From contig NW_020167525.1 in the NCBI RefSeq assembly GCF_001641265.1, positions 1,032,501 to 1,096,500 on the forward strand: a stretch of DNA of 64,000 nt, written 5' to 3'. Under the pieces are notes generated by a model that did not search any database, was not told the origin of the DNA, and saw only the letters and a list, made by a program, of their open reading frames with translations. Below are positions 43,741-56,456 of the stretch, in pieces. Source of the DNA: Pseudogymnoascus destructans (lineage: Eukaryota > Ascomycota > Leotiomycetes > Thelebolales > Thelebolaceae). Made by a program: the position numbers and the translations under genes. Each line of letters begins with the position of its first letter. Position 1 is the stretch's first letter.

Positions 43741-46027
43741 CAGTAGTATTGTACGTATATTGTCCCATTTGTTATATGAGAGTTGCTCTCGATTGGAGTA
43801 AGTAGGGCTGCTTATATAGGCTTTGAAAGCAGTGCATACGTTGTTTGGAAACGGGTTAATCGAATCAATAGTAGACATAACTATAGTTGTAGAATATAGG
43901 AAGATTTGAATTTTCTACGATACCATCTACATGGCCACTTGGCGGTTGGGCCGGCCCGTTCGTAAAGTGAGGCCGGAACATAATCGTCGGTGTTCGCACT
44001 GACCACCCTACAGGTGGTCGGCGAAAGCGAGTTAAAGCCTGAAAGCGAGTTGAAGCCTACCAGATATCATAACTATGTAGAATCTAATACAACCACTATC
44101 TAAACAACTATACCAGCAATTGAGTGATTGAATCATATGATAAAATTAAAGCTATTCCGAATTTAAAACAACCCTGGGTCTAAATTTTCGTCCTCCCTGT
44201 CCGCAAATAGGTCTGTATCCAATCCACTGAATCTTATAAATCCTGTCTCGTCATCGTCGTCAGCCTGTGATTCGTACCCCATCGTTGAAATTAATTGAGT
44301 ATTGGCTTCTTCTTGAAGCTCTGATTCCTGCGCAATTTTTTCTGGATCTGGAATTGGAATAAGTAAATCAGAAGGCACCTTCTCCTTCGCCTTTAACATC
44401 TGGCTAACTTGCCGCTTTCTTGAAAGCTCTGCTTTACGGGCCTCAACTCCACGAATATGAAGCTCCTTTTTGACTTTATTAAGCACTACTCGTGCTTTGT
44501 ATTTCGCCCTTCGCTCTTGAATTTCCTTGTCTTTTCTAGCCTTGTCATTAATCTTTTTCCATGCATCCTTAGCAGTTAATGGACCAGTATTTGCTTGAGC
44601 GACAGAGCGGCTTTTGAGCTTCGCCTTCTGTTGATTAGCTACTTTTGTAGATAATAAATCATACTGTAGAATAGCCAGTTCTCCTTGAACAAGTACATTT
44701 TCTGTACCACGTGCCCAAGAATCCCATTCTCGTGCTGAAGGACTAGACAAAAGACATGGTATTTTACTTTGCCAGTGCCGTAATTTGAGCTCAGAATGCA
44801 CAAATTTTGTTGGAGTCTGTGGAATTTGTGGAGGATCAAGAGTGCGCTCACAAATCGTATAAACTTTCATTTTCTTGAGAGCTTCTTTAGAATTGATTGG
44901 CCACATTCCAGCTTCACGAAACGACCTAATGATTGTTCCTTTCTTGAACGTCTGCTGGCGGATTTCGTTCAAATCCCGAAAGAATGAAGCTATATTATAA
45001 TCAATATCAAGATTACGCATAGCATATTGAATTGCCTTCTTGTGCCAGTGTTTATAAGGTTGAAAAACACCAACATCAAGTGGCTGCATAATGTGCGTAA
45101 GATGCGAAGGAAGCGGATATGGATGGATATTCATTGAAGTTGCCCGTATAACGAACTCTGGTGTTGTATGACTGATATGGCTGTCCATAAGGAGGACCTT
45201 TAGAGGTTTATCAGGCCCAGCTCCTGTATGAATGATAAAATGCTCCAAATATAGCATTGCGAGCTCGCTATTGGTATATCCTGAGTCTGCAAGTAATACA
45301 AGCTCATCGCCAGTCAATTTCTCATTATACCAAGTGCCATATGTTGTCGTCCTTGTACAATGATAATTGGTGGAAGCACTTGTCCAACAGCACAGATTGA
45401 CTCAATCACGGTAATAGATTTGCAGTTTTCGGCCATTGGAACATACATCTTTAATAGTGTCAGTTTAATTGTATTAAGTTACAAGTACTGAATTATACAT
45501 ACTTCTGTAATAGATACAGGAACTATTACATCCTCCCCTGGTGCTACTCCAACACGAAAACCAGTCTCGTCAAAGTTATAAATATCCTGTGGCTGGATAT
45601 TGTGTTGAGTACACCATGCCAAATACACTCCAAACCAGTCTTGTACCGCAGAAATATCATGGGTCGTAACTCGGACTCGTGCAATTGGCTTCGTTTTGAC
45701 AACTCGAAAGAGGATCGAAGAGCTCTTTATAAAGCTCTGAAACCAGCGCCATGAAGGTGCTGGTTTAGGCGGTATTTCCGCTGCCCGCAAGTGGCCAATT
45801 GCTGTAAAAACCATCGCTTTTGACGCCCCATAGCCCGCAAAATATGAATCCTCTACATATTTGTATATAGCCTTGATTTGTGCCTCTGAAAGTATCTTAT
45901 TCTGGCCTCCGTAAATAGGGTTTGGTGCCTGGGCTTTGAGTTTCGCTCGTCGGAGGTTCGTATTGAGGGTCTTCGCATTTATATTGAATATTCGTGCAGC
46001 GGTTATAGGCTTTTCTGAAGGGTTGTC

Positions 46028-48699
46028 CAGTGTGCGGCACAGATACCTGATTACCTGTGGTGTTCAGGTAATTACCTGGGTAATTACCTACCTGGGCTCA
46101 TTCTCAAAATACCTGAGTATCCCGGTATTTTCAGATACTTACCCAGATACATGCCAAGTATTGCCAAGTGTAGCCAAGCCGCACAAATGCTAACGTTGAA
46201 ATACTCGTCTTCATGCTTGATATGGTGATAATTGCCGTGAAAATGAGTGACTCTCCGTTGTCAGACGTGCCGACGGACCTTGATGGCTATAATCCTCACG
46301 ATGAGCCAGCCCTACCAGGGCTTTTTACCCCTTTTCAGCAATCAAATCCAATTCCTGTCCGTCTACACCCGCCTAGCCAAATGCTACCGCCAACGCAGTC
46401 GCTGCTGTTCACGAAGGAACTATATTCAAGAATACTACTTGAGAGCAACCCGCCAACTATCAAAGTATGCTGTATGCAGCCTAATTGCGGATACTCGCCC
46501 GCAGCTCAAACCCATGCTCAAGCTGCTGCTTCAACTGGCAATCTTTGGAAACACTATAGTCTTAAGCATAAAGGAATCTATGATGCTCTTAAACACAAGA
46601 ATACAGCGCCTTCAAGTCAATCTAGCAGCACATCATCATTTTTTGAGCCTCAGAGACCAGCGACCCATGAATCAAGACCAACAAACAATCCAGCCAAATA
46701 TAGAGAGTTAGTGCTATCGTTTATAGTATCTAATAACCTGTCTTTACGCATTATCGAAAGCTATTCATATCGTCAATTAGTACGGTTCTTAAGTCCATCT
46801 GTGTTATCACTTTCGTCAAGAACATTGCACCGAGAACTACAACGCCAATTCTCATATCACCGAGGCATACTACAGCTTGAACTCCATTCTCATATTATAC
46901 ATGGAGGCCGGATATCCATAACGACAGATGCATGGTCTGCACGGAACTATACAGAGTATGCTGCTGTTACCGCTCATTGGATTAATGATAAATGGCAGCA
47001 GAAATCAAAATTGCTTGATGTGATACATCTTCAAGAGCCTATTCATAGCGGTGAATACTTAGCTCAGCAATTAGCAGCTGTAACAGATAGTATAGCTATT
47101 ACAGGCGCTATCTTTACATGCACCCGAGACAACGCATCATCAAATACTGTGATGCTCTCAGAATATGAGAAATTGGCTAGCAACGCCCAAACATCAACTC
47201 AACAACCTTGGACATTTACTGTCAAAGAAGGCGATGTCCGGTGTATTGCACATATCATAAATCTCGCAGTTCAAGCCGCTCTTACGAGTTTAAAAGCAGA
47301 ACCAGATGTAGAGACAGAGACATACCGGTGTGAGCAAGGTGCAGCTCGGATTCCATTTAGTAGAGATAGTCATGTGGAAGTCATGAATGCTCTTGCAAAG
47401 CTACGAAGACATATCTATGTCTTTCGTAATCGACGAGCATGGAAGGATGCTTTACAACGACAAGTCAAAGCTATAGGTTTAAAACCACAGCAACTATCAC
47501 TTGATATGCCAGTACGATGGAATTCAACACATTGTATGCTTGATACAGCATTAAAACTCCAAATACCAATCACAGCAGTATGCATAACACAACAGCTTGA
47601 TATTAGTATGAAAGATATTGCATTAACTACAGGAGATTGGGCTGTTATTAAAGATCTTGAACGACTGTTCTTAATATTTCTCAAACCATCAAGACGGCTA
47701 CAAAGTGATACATATCCGTCACTTAACTTTGCTATTCCACTTTATCTTAAAATGATAAATAAAGTTAAGAAGATGCAACAAGAAGTTGGCGAGCACTCAG
47801 CAATTGGTATTGCATGCACAGTAGCTTATCAAAAGCTTCACGCGTATTATACTCTTGCAACAAATCAGCAATGTAAGCACTCAGCTGTAGCTACAATTTG
47901 CGATCCACGGATGAACCATACAGTGTTTAAAAAGATATATCCAGATAGTACAGATCATGTACGAATCACACGAGCAAGAGCACAGTTTGAAGATGTTTGT
48001 AGAACATATAAGACACGGCAATATCATCTTGATACAGAGCGTATTGAACGTGAAACAGCTCTTGCAGATGCATTAGGAAATGCAAATACTAGAGTGCAAG
48101 AACCAGATTCTGATGAAGATTTATTTGCATCAGAGGGTATATCATTTGAAGAACCAGAATGGAAACGATGGATGCTTGAACCACGGCCTGGTGAGCATAC
48201 TGATATTCTCAAATATTAGTCTGCAAAGCAATATCAATATCCAATAATTGCTCAAGTTGCTCGAGACCATCTTGCAATTCCTGCGACATCAGCACCATCA
48301 GAACGGGTATTTAGCAATGGTAGCGATATCATTACTAAGAAAAGGAATAGATTGTCGCCATCGACAATTAGATATCTGCTTTGCTTACGGAATTGGGGTT
48401 ATTTACCAGATGCCGACAGCGACGGTGATGATGCAGATGATGAGGCAGAAGAATAGGAATAGGGGCTGTCTATTTTATTATTATATTTGTCACGAGTTTC
48501 ACTTTTCTAGTTACATATTCTAGTTACATATCATTATCTATTTCAAATATCAAAAGCGTCATTTTTGTATACGGAATTGAGGCTCAACTACCTGCTAAAG
48601 TATCTGTAAATACCTACCTTACCTGAGCAAAGTCGCTCAGATACTTACCTTACCTGGCGAGGACCCAGATACTACCTGGGTAGTATCTGCCGAACACTG
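46028..48699 (+). mobile_element. hAT transposon with 8-bp target duplication GGGTTGTC
   Basis: 2672 bp. Ends CAGTGTGCGGCACAGATAC and GTATCTGCCGAACACTG form short imperfect terminal repeats. GGGTTGTC lies at 46020-46027 and 48700-48707. Subterminal regions hold many CAGGTAA/TACCTG/ATACCT words in both directions, typical of hAT ends. Confidence 0.96.
46243..48456 (+). pseudogene. hAT transposase with a single premature TAG
   Basis: From ATG 46243 (MSDSPLSDVPTD; an in-frame ATG at 46213 is also possible) the frame is open to TAG 48217-48219 and continues 79 codons to TAG 48456. A BED-type zinc finger CCMQPNCGYS...H..H lies near 46470-46570; catalytic-core segments TTDAWSARNYTEY and DMPVRWNSTHCML follow; and after the stop comes the classic dimerisation end YPIIAQVARDHLAIPATSAP then SERVFSNG. 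The stop fits TGG to TAG (ILKYW/SAKQYQ). One point mutation separates it from a full-length protein, so the copy is young. Confidence 0.92.
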
Positions 48700-48924
48700 G
48701 GGTTGTCGCGGAGGAATTGGAGGGCATCATCCATTGTATTAGATTTCAAGTACGACGACGAAGCAGTTTTGTCACAAGTGTATAGATGAAAGGGGAATAT
48801 AATTTGTGTGTAAATCTCTTCTTCGGCTATGTACAAGACCCCTGGCGGGCTTCATCTCGCTTTCGGGCTTCAACTCGCTTTCGCCGACCACCTGTAGGGT
48901 GGTCGGTGCGAACACCGACGATTA

Positions 48925-49746
48925 TAGGACGGTTTCTTGATATTCCGCCGCGCTGTCGTATGCATCAACAACGCTTTCCTCTCCATCCCACCACAAATCC
49001 CGGTATCACTAACGCCTCATTCTCCCAGCTCCCAATATCGAGCACAATATGCACTTCCTACTCTAACTCCAGAAGCAAAAGCGGAGCACAGAATAGGAAG
49101 AGGAAGTAAGCACTACTGTACCCCATGCCCTCCCCTAAACGAACAGCGGCTAAATCATCCAGCCCAAATATACTACTGATCATCACTACTCTCGCCCGTC
49201 TCCTGACCTCTTCCTCCTCCCATATTGGCAAAACCATATAAACCCGTCGGGCGCGCTGTAGTTGCTGAGCCCCATCAACGCCGATGGGTGGCTAAGGGAA
49301 CTGTCCTGCTTCATCTACAGTGCTTAATATTACGGCTTCCGGTGCCGGGGCACTTCGTATAGGTCGTTGTGATACAGTACTACGGTTGCTAGTTGCATTA
49401 CTAATGTTGCTGTTCGTATGGTCAGCTTGGTTGCGCTACCGTGTTCACCACCTCGCTCACAGCTAACCAACCATGATACTGCCCTGGGAGCTCGGCATGC
49501 AAATACCCATATTAGAGTCCCCAGTATCCTTCGGGGAACTGGTAGGATGAAAGGGCCACTTCTCTTTCCTTTCTCCCCTCATTATTTGTCGCTGAGGTTT
49601 TCTTTTCCTCTCTTTAAACTTGATTCTGTTTCTTCTTAGTCTGTTGCGGGAGGAGTTGACGGTTCTGCAGTGAGATCCGGATTACCTTCATCAGTCTACG
49701 TTTAGTCGGTGGGTAGAGGCACACGAGCTGCTACTGTTGCTAGAAG
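48925..49746. other. Intergenic, no supported gene
   Basis: Between the Fot1-like element and the secreted-protein-like locus. Mixed composition with only short open frames on both strands. No RNA gene recognised. Confidence 0.35.
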
Positions 49747-50708
49747 ATGCGTGGCACAGTAATTGTCGAGGTAGTGGCTGCTGCGACTCTCGTTGGTATC
49801 GGGACGGCGCAGGAGACGACGTCGCTTTTCTTGCCAACTTCGCGCCTATAAATCCATTGCTAGCATCGGTCGTAGACACTGTGAGTGTTGTTTCTATCAT
49901 TTCCTTCTCTCCTGACCTGACTAACACCCACAGGACCACACCGCAACAGCATACTCTGTCGCTTGCCCCATCTACGAGCCTACTGTCCCCAATGGCTGCC
50001 GTGTCCCAATTCCGTTCTACCTTACCTCGTGGCCAACATTCATGCGCGCCACAATGTCGTTGCCGTCTACGCATTCACCCTTCTTCGTTCCTTCCCTCCT
50101 TCACTCCTTCCCCCATTCCCTCCTTCCCTCTTTTCCCTTTTTGCTCTTTCTCTCCTTCGCTCCTTCCCCCATTCCCTCCTTCGCTCCTTCCACCATTCTC
50201 TCGTTCGCTCTTTCCCTCCTTTGCTCCTTCCCCCCTTCTTCTTCCCTCCTTCGCTCCTTCCCTCCTCCCCCAAATCCCACACCCCCCCTCAACTCTCCAA
50301 CCCACTAACCCCCACCCCCCCACACATCCGAAATCCGCACCCACACCACAACCCGCCTCTCCACCCCCCTCGCAAGCGAATACCTCTACCTCCTCCACCA
50401 AAGACGCATACTGCCACCTCCTCCCCACCTCCACCGCCACTGGTGGCGCGCTTACCGTGCCTATCTCCACGAATCGGAGGACGCTGGTGGGGGAAAAAGG
50501 GGGGGTTGTTACGGATGTTATGCCGAGGATTTATGCTACCGTGGAGTCGGTGGAAGGGGGGGGGAGAGGAGACGGTCTGGACGAAGTCGGTTGTTGCAGT
50601 AGTGAGATTCCGCAGACGTGGGATGTGGTGGGAGAGAAGTCGGAAGCAGTGAAGACGCCCGCAAGAACAGTGGGAGGTGTGGTGCCGGAGGGGACGGGTG
50701 AAGGCTGA
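49747..50708 (+). pseudogene. Secreted (possibly GPI-anchored) protein-like locus, disrupted
   Basis: ATG 49747 opens MRGTVIVEVVAAATLVGIG, a likely signal peptide, then TAQETTSLFLP. One base appears lost near 49830, after which the frame continues NFAPINPLLASVVDT. An intron at 49881-49933 (GTGAGT...CTGAC...CACAG) joins to ATAYSVACPIYEPTVPNGC, a pattern seen in fungal small cell-wall/GPI-anchored proteins. The pyrimidine repeat at 50085-50290 then invades the frame, and the remaining open frame to 50708 is Thr/Ser-rich. It is broken or poorly assembled; function unknown. Confidence 0.4.
50085..50290. repeat. Polypyrimidine repeat (CTTCCCTCCTTCGCTCC type)
   Basis: Imperfect tandem 16-20 bp pyrimidine units with CTCCTTC as core, almost free of purines on the plus strand. 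Such tracts can adopt triplex structure and are prone to slippage. It creates several spurious Ser/Phe/Pro open frames. Confidence 0.85.
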
Positions 50709-51028
50709 GGAGGAGGAGGAATGACGATGAGTACGACTTCTATGCCGGGTTCAGAAATAGCTACTTCTGCTCCTGTAGAGGGTTTATGAGGCCTGCCTAG
50801 AGAAAAGCATGGTGAGAAGAGTAAGGGAAATAACGTAAAATAAACACACCACAAATTCGAAAACTCCACGAATAAAGGCTGGATGCGGTTGAATACTTCC
50901 ATTCTTGATTCCTATACCGACTCTTCCTCAGCTCCGAACCCCCTTTCTCTCTAAACTCAATCCATAATTCCTTCCCCCCATCTATCATATAACCCGAAGA
51001 ACATGTCGGTACCATCACAATACCCAAC
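50709..51028. other. Short intergenic, nothing recognised
   Basis: Between the secreted-protein-like locus and the stop of tah18. Probable 3' UTRs. Confidence 0.35.
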
Positions 51029-53570
51029 CTACCAAGTCTCCTGCAAATACCTCCCCTCCCTCTCCAACCACTTCACCCCCGCCTCCGCCTTCTCCCTATC
51101 CCCCCCAAACCCCTCCGCAAACACATCCACAATCGCCGCCCTGACCGCCATCGGCATCTTCCCGGAGCTCCCACACACAATCACCGTCCCATCCCCCATC
51201 CAGTTGGGATCAACCCCCCTCTCCGCATCATGCAGATTCCCCCCCTTGCCTCCCACGGCCTCACCAGCTCCCACGGCCTCAGCATCTTCCACACCATCTG
51301 CGCCTCGCGGCGGATGACATCCTGCACGTACACCTTCTCGCGCTGATCCCTGCTCCACGCCACCAAAACATCGATCCCGAGCTTGTGATCCCGCCACTCG
51401 TGCTCGTACAGGAAATCGCCGTTGCGGTTGCGCCCGCCAAAGATCAGCACCGTCTTGGCGCGCGGAGCTCCCTCGAAGGTGTTCTCGCTGCCGCACTCGA
51501 TGCCGCGTAGCTCGTCCTCCTGGTTGAGGACCAGGGAGCGCTCCCAGATTAGGCTGCGCATGGGGGCGACGCCGGTGCCGGGGGCGATCATCAGGAGCGG
51601 GCGGTGGAAGAGGGGTGAGTCCTGGGCGCTGATGCTGAGGGAGCCGTCGGAGAGGGTGACGGCGAGGGGGGTGCCGGGTTGGAGGGACGTGATGTAGCGA
51701 GAGCAGACGCCCTGGCGGATTTTGCGGAGGACGGTGCGGTAGCGGACGAGGGCGATGGTGAGGTGGAAGATGGTGGTTTCTTTACCGTTGGGCTGGCGCA
51801 GGACGCCGCCGGAGGAGATGGAGAATTGACGGCCGCGTAGGCGGGGGAAGAGGGCCAGGGCGTTCCGGAAGGGGAGTTTGACGGTGGGGAAGTCCTGGAG
51901 GATTTCGAGGATGGAACGGCGGGGGCGGGTGGTGTAGTCGAAGTACTCGTCTGTGTAGGCTGGGTTGGAGAATTCTTGGAGTTTGGTCTTGTGGGTTTCG
52001 TCGCCCGTGAAGTGGGCGCAGGCGCCGAGGAAGGAGCGGCGTGGGATGGCTGTTATGTCGAGGTTGTGGGTGAGGAGGTCACGGAGGGTGGGAGGGCGAC
52101 CGACGGGGAAGTGGAGGTCTAGAATAGCGGCTGTAAAAGGAGGGGAGGTGGGATGGGCAGCGCTATCGATGACTTGGAGGGGTTTGTCGGCAATGGAAGT
52201 CCAGCCCTGAAGGGCGATGAGGGAGTTGACATCGGCGGGGAAGTTCTTGGGGTAGAGGGTTAGGACGTCGCCGGGTTCGTAGCGGATGCTGCCTTCCATC
52301 TCAAGCGCGATGTGGCGCACATCTTGGAAATGGTCCTCGGCTGTGATGCGGATGTTTTTCTTGAGCGTCAGGACTTTGTGGCCGGGGATCTGGATGATGT
52401 CCTGGGAAGGCGGTGTCTCATCCGTGATAAGGTCGGCTTCATCGAAGCCCTCTTTGAGGCAGGGGTCATTGGTGCCTTCGTTCATCTTTGGAGATGTTTC
52501 GTTTTGTGTTGGAGTATCGGAATCGATCTCAGGATTCACGATCTGGAGAATATACTTTGGTGGTAGAAACTCTTCGTCTGGAATAGGCTCTATCCCGTCA
52601 GGAAGCGGATAGTTCTCCACGAGATGCCTCTTCAACCCTAGAGACCAAGGTATAAGCGCACCGTCCGTCCTGTGTGGTGTCAGAAGTGTGTTCTCCTTCA
52701 AGAGTGAAGTATTCAGGAGTTGGTAGTTGAAAGATCAGCAGATTAATTGGGGTTAAGGGTCCCCAGAAGCTGCTAGAACAAAACGTCTTTTTCACTCACC
52801 CTTCGTCGTGCTGGTCGTCTCCCTCTCCTCTGGCATAAAACTCCTTGGCTCCTAACTGCTGCAGCCGCCTATGCAGTTTTCTCGCAGCCCAGTTGAACCT
52901 TCCCGGTGTTAGCAATCGAACAATAGGGGATAAACACCACATTCGCTCCTGGACAAACAAACAAGACCGCCACAACAACCACCACAACAAAGAAGAGAGT
53001 AAAACAAACAGAAAGACAGCAGACTCACTTCGCATACGATCGATCCCCAAACCCAAACGTCGTAAAATCCACGTGACGCAGGTACCCAGCCGGGATACTC
53101 TTCCTCAGCAGCGACTTCCACAGCCTCCTCCCGTTGGCGGGGAAATCGCCCTGCCCCGTCGTCGAGACCGCGAAGACGACAATCGTATATTTGCGGAGTT
53201 CGTTCTACAAAATTAAGTTAATACCTCTAGGTCATGGTTACAGGGGGGAATTGGCTGGATAGATAGCACGGAAGTGACCGGAGAGGGAGAGGGGGGTGGA
53301 GGGGGGGGGGTTGGAGGGGGGTTGGAGGCAGCAAGAGCGGCCGATGGGTGAGGGGATAGTAATTGGGAGACATACGACATTAACCCCCTCGCCATCCATA
53401 GCCGCCACCCGCGTTGTGAACCGGAGACGTTGGGCTATACGGCCAAGTAGATATGCGGCATCTTCGCTAGTGCCGGTCTCGGAGGCGTACAGGATTAAGG
53501 CGCTGCGGTCGTGGCGCGTCGGGGGGAAGGGGATGGGGATTGGGATGGGAACGGGGGCCGTGGTGGCCAT
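51029..53570 (-). CDS. tah18: NADPH-dependent diflavin oxidoreductase (Tah18/NDOR1), one frameshift
   Basis: Exons 53376-53570, 53029-53204, 52800-52898 and 51029-52669, all joins in frame. Flavodoxin domain: ILYASETGTSEDAA, then VFAVSTTGQGDFPANGR and FTTFGFGDRSYAK. FAD-binding domain: YEPGDVLTLYP, GRQFSISSG, PLLMIAPGTGVAPMRS. NADPH domain: VLIFGGRNRNGDF, VYVQDVIRREA. The frame is lost at a C7 run at 51239-51245 (plus strand), after which GDGTVIVCGSSGKMPMAV and the usual C-terminal Trp continue in the next frame to 51029. Tah18 passes electrons from NADPH via FAD/FMN to Dre2 for cytosolic iron-sulphur protein assembly. It is essential in yeast, so a sequencing indel is likelier than inactivation. 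Confidence 0.9.
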
Positions 53571-54056
53571 GGTGATGGTGGCGTGTGCTGTTGTAGTTGT
53601 AGTTGTGTTGTGGCGGGGGAAGATGCGACGGCGGCGGTACCTGCATTAGGGCCAGTAGGGAAGGGGATGTCACGGGATCGGGGGTTGGGTCTGGATTTTG
53701 CAATGGCATGATGGAGTTATATTTTTCGTGGTCTGTGGTCTTGTTGGTGGTCTTGTTGTTGGTCTTGTTGTTGGTCTTGTTGTTGGTCTCGTTGTTGGTG
53801 GCGACATGATATATTTCCTGCGGCGGAGTCGTGATATTAGACGCAATCAAATCGAATTAATTTACGGCGTTTGCTCTACGGAACTGTGTGTGTTTGCGCG
53901 ACGCATGCTGGTGGCAAATCTCCTTGGATGTTATTTCTTTGCGGTCGGCGGTCGTCGGTCTGCTTGGGGATGGGAGTACATGGTTTTAGGGGGAGCTGGA
54001 ATGGGGAAAGGGATATATATTTGGAGATAAATGGCACTATGTTATAGGGTATGTGA
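53571..54056. other. tah18 upstream region with TTG-rich repeat
   Basis: 53735-53805 holds GGTCTTGTTGTT-type 12-15 bp tandem units. No gene supported. The tah18 promoter should lie here. Confidence 0.4.
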
Positions 54057-54226
54057 TATGTTATATGTTATATTGTTATAGACAGTATGGGATAGTTAGT
54101 ATGTAGAATGTTTAGACAGTATGGGATAGTTAGTATGTAGAATGTATAGACAGTATGGGATAGGATAGATGTAAAATGTTTAGACACTAAGTTATGGGGT
54201 AGGATAGATGTAAAATGTTTAGACAC
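54057..54226. repeat. AT-rich minisatellite, left part
   Basis: Units of ~30-40 bp with GACAGTATGGGATAGTTAG, then TAGGATAGATGTAAAATG and TTTAGACACTA. The same units continue at 56222-56454 and 58318-58360, showing that the two Fot1-like elements inserted into one array. Confidence 0.85.
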
Positions 54227-54228
54227 TA

Positions 54229-56219
54229 CTCGGTGTTCCACCCACTCGCTTCGCTCGTAGGTGGCGACAGCAAGTTGTGCGTGCGACAGCAAGATGTGCG
54301 TACACCGCTATTTTGATATATAGAAAAAATAATAGTATTCTTCATAACGTAGTATCTACAATGCCTCAAAATAACGATCCTACTATGATTGCTCGCCTTA
54401 ATGAGGCCCAACAGTTCTTCTTAAAACAACCAAGTACATATACAATTGCTTGGGTTGCAAATAAATTCAATGTCAACCGTGAGACACTCCGACGTCGTAT
54501 TACGAGTACTACGTCTCCTCAATTACCCCACGGAGGTAGCAATCGAGTCTTATCTCAATCGCAAGAGACCGCGGTCTGTCAATTCATATACGACCAACTT
54601 GAGCGCGGGGTCCCTGCCAACCGATCTATGATACTACGGGCAGTTGCAGACTTACGACCTAATCGTACGATACCATCACAACGGTGGCTACAACGCTTTC
54701 TAAAAGCACACCCCGAATTTCATACAATTCACACGAAGACGTTAAATACACATCGGAAGCAAGCACAAAAGAAAGAGGTGTTTGAGGAATTCTTTCTCAC
54801 ATATAACGCCCTTATTACAAAACATAACATTAAGCCATATAATTTATGGAATGTTGATGAGACAGGCTATATGATTGGGTGTTATAAGTCTACGGCTGTT
54901 ATTGTACCAATCGGTGTAAAGCAGTGGACTGTTGATAATCCTGAGAATCGGCTCTCTGTTACTGTAATTGAGGCAGTAAATGCAAGTGGTGCTGCACTTG
55001 CAGAAGCTATCATTATCCCTGGCAAACTTCATATGGATTCATGGTACAATGATGACCTTGAGCCAAATGCTCTCATTATTGTAAATGAGAGCGGGTATTC
55101 AAACGACGACATTGCAATCCAATACCTTATGCATTTTATCCAACTATCTGCAGAGCATATGGCACCAGATGATACTCGCCTCTTATTACTTGACGGCCAT
55201 GACTCTCATAAAACAGAGCGCTTTCTTACATTAGCAGAAGAGCATAACATTGTTATTTGCTGCCTTCCTGCTCATACAACACATCTATTACAACCTCTTG
55301 ATGTAGCGGTTTTTAAGCAGTGCAAACACTTTCATCAAAAGGCACTTGATCAAGCAGTACGTAGCTACGACTATGAGTATAAGCTACGTACGTTCCTTTC
55401 AGACCTCCCGCAAATCTGACGGCAATCTCTAACTGTCCGTACAATTCAATCTGGTTGGAGAAATACAGGACTATATCCATATAATCCTCCACTTGTAATT
55501 GACAAGATACAAGAGACTCGGAATCAAACACCTGATTATGAGCCATTTGCTTCATATAATATTATCTCAACACCGAAAACAACTATGCAAAGTGTGCAAG
55601 CGGTTGAACATTGGCAGAAGAGAGCAGAGGAAGCTTTCTCATCGCCTTCAAGAGAAGGGTTTCAATCATTTGCACGTGGAACTACAGTTGTTCTACACCG
55701 GGCAGAGCTCTATAAGACCGAGCTAGATATTATGACTCTACGTGCAGTAGAGCAGAAGGCAGCAAAGGCAAGGGCACGGAAATCACTACAGAAAGGAGGG
55801 CAGTTATATGCATCAGATGCACGGAAAATGCGGGAAGAGAAGAAAGCAAAGTTGCAAGCAAAAGCAGACGCAAGAGCAGCAAGGGAATCGGACCAAGTAG
55901 TAAAGCAGCTACAAGCGCAAGCACGTAAAATCGAAATTGAAGAGCGTAAGGTTGAGAGGAAGCGGGTAGCAGAGCGGAAGAAGGAAGGGTTGAAATCAAA
56001 AGTGATCATTTTACGGTATAGTAAGGATCAAAGTGATAGTAGCAATAGTGGCAGTAGCGATAGTGATAGTAGTTCTATTGATTTTATGTTTTAATTATAT
56101 AGTTATATAGTTGATATATAAGGCGTCTTTTTCATCGTTTTATGTGTCGCACATCTTGCTGTCGCACGCACAACTTGCTGTCGCCACCTACGAGCGAAGC
56201 GAGTGGGTGGAACACCGAG
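54229..56219 (+). mobile_element. Fot1/pogo-like transposon in minisatellite
   Basis: 1991 bp. Terminal repeats of ~75 bp start CTCGGTGTTCCACCC; TA at 54227-54228 and 56220-56221. Each end has two direct copies of GCGACAGCAAGNTGTGCG. It is the full-length relative of the remnant at 1967-3798. Confidence 0.96.
54361..56094 (+). pseudogene. Fot1-like transposase with one TGA
   Basis: A 578-codon frame interrupted only by TGA 55417-55419. The copy at 1967-3693 has CGA at the same codon, so CGA to TGA is demonstrated. The N-terminal psq/CENP-B-type HTH region includes WVANKFNVNRETLRRR. DDE catalytic motifs are NLWNVDETGYMIG, LLLDGHDSHK and HTTHLLQPLDVAVF. After the stop comes the charged coiled-coil tail. 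Reversion of one base would give an open frame, so inactivation is recent. Confidence 0.95.
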
Positions 56220-56221
56220 TA

Positions 56222-56454
56222 TGGGCTAGGATAGATGTAAAATGTTTAGACACTATGGGCTAGGATAGATGTAAAATGTTTTAGACAGTACAGCATAGTA
56301 TAGTTAGTATGTTATACTATTCTGTCCTGTCTAAATGGGATAGAGTATAGTATAATTAGTATGTAAAATGTTTAGACACTATGGGATAGGATGGGATAGG
56401 ATAGATGAAAATGTTTAGATAGTATGGGATGGGATAGGATAGATGTAAAATATT
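56222..56454. repeat. AT-rich minisatellite, middle part
   Basis: Same units as 54057-54226 (GGATAGATGTAAAATG, TTTAGACACTATGGG, ATAGTATAGTTAGTATG), lying between two Fot1-like elements. Confidence 0.85.
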
Positions 56455-56456
56455 TA

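Larger units (their letters stand above)
44163..48734 (-). pseudogene. Fot1-like transposase interrupted by hAT
   Basis: Start ATG 48734 (MDDALQFLRDNP), then the hAT insertion, then continuing from about 46019 (EKPITAARIFNINAKTLNTN). A core with DIYNFDETGFRVG near 45570 is followed by an intron at about 45426-45502 (GTATGT...CTGAC...AAAG). One frame change near 45352 separates PPIIIVQG from TYGTWYNEKLTGDE. The last 384 codons are open, with LMDSHISH and HLTHIMQPLDVGVF (DDE), then a Lys-rich coiled-coil tail. Insertion plus frameshift make it inactive. Confidence 0.9.
43983..48922 (-). mobile_element. Fot1/pogo-like transposon carrying a nested hAT element
   Basis: Terminal repeats of ~70 bp begin ATCGTCGGTGTTCGCAC at the left and end GTGCGAACACCGACGAT at the right; TA flanks both. 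Each end has two direct copies of GAAAGCGAGTTNAAGCC-like sequence and a CCACC..GGTGG hairpin. The hAT element occupies 46028-48699; without it the element is about 2.26 kb. It resembles the other Fot1-like elements in plan but has different end sequences. Confidence 0.93.

Noticed and set aside
43454..43878. Repeat proteins read from both strands (LKAVG or FKPTA units)
   Set aside because: They exist only because 15 is a multiple of three; there is no initiation context, splice signal or flanking domain.
49250..49330. Possible tRNA gene
   Set aside because: The stem-like GCCCCATC/GATGGG pairing does not extend to a cloverleaf and there are no A or B boxes.
50042..50652. Pro/Ser/Leu-rich protein from the pyrimidine tract
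   Set aside because: It is open in several frames because of the CTTCC repeat; no domain or conserved spacing.
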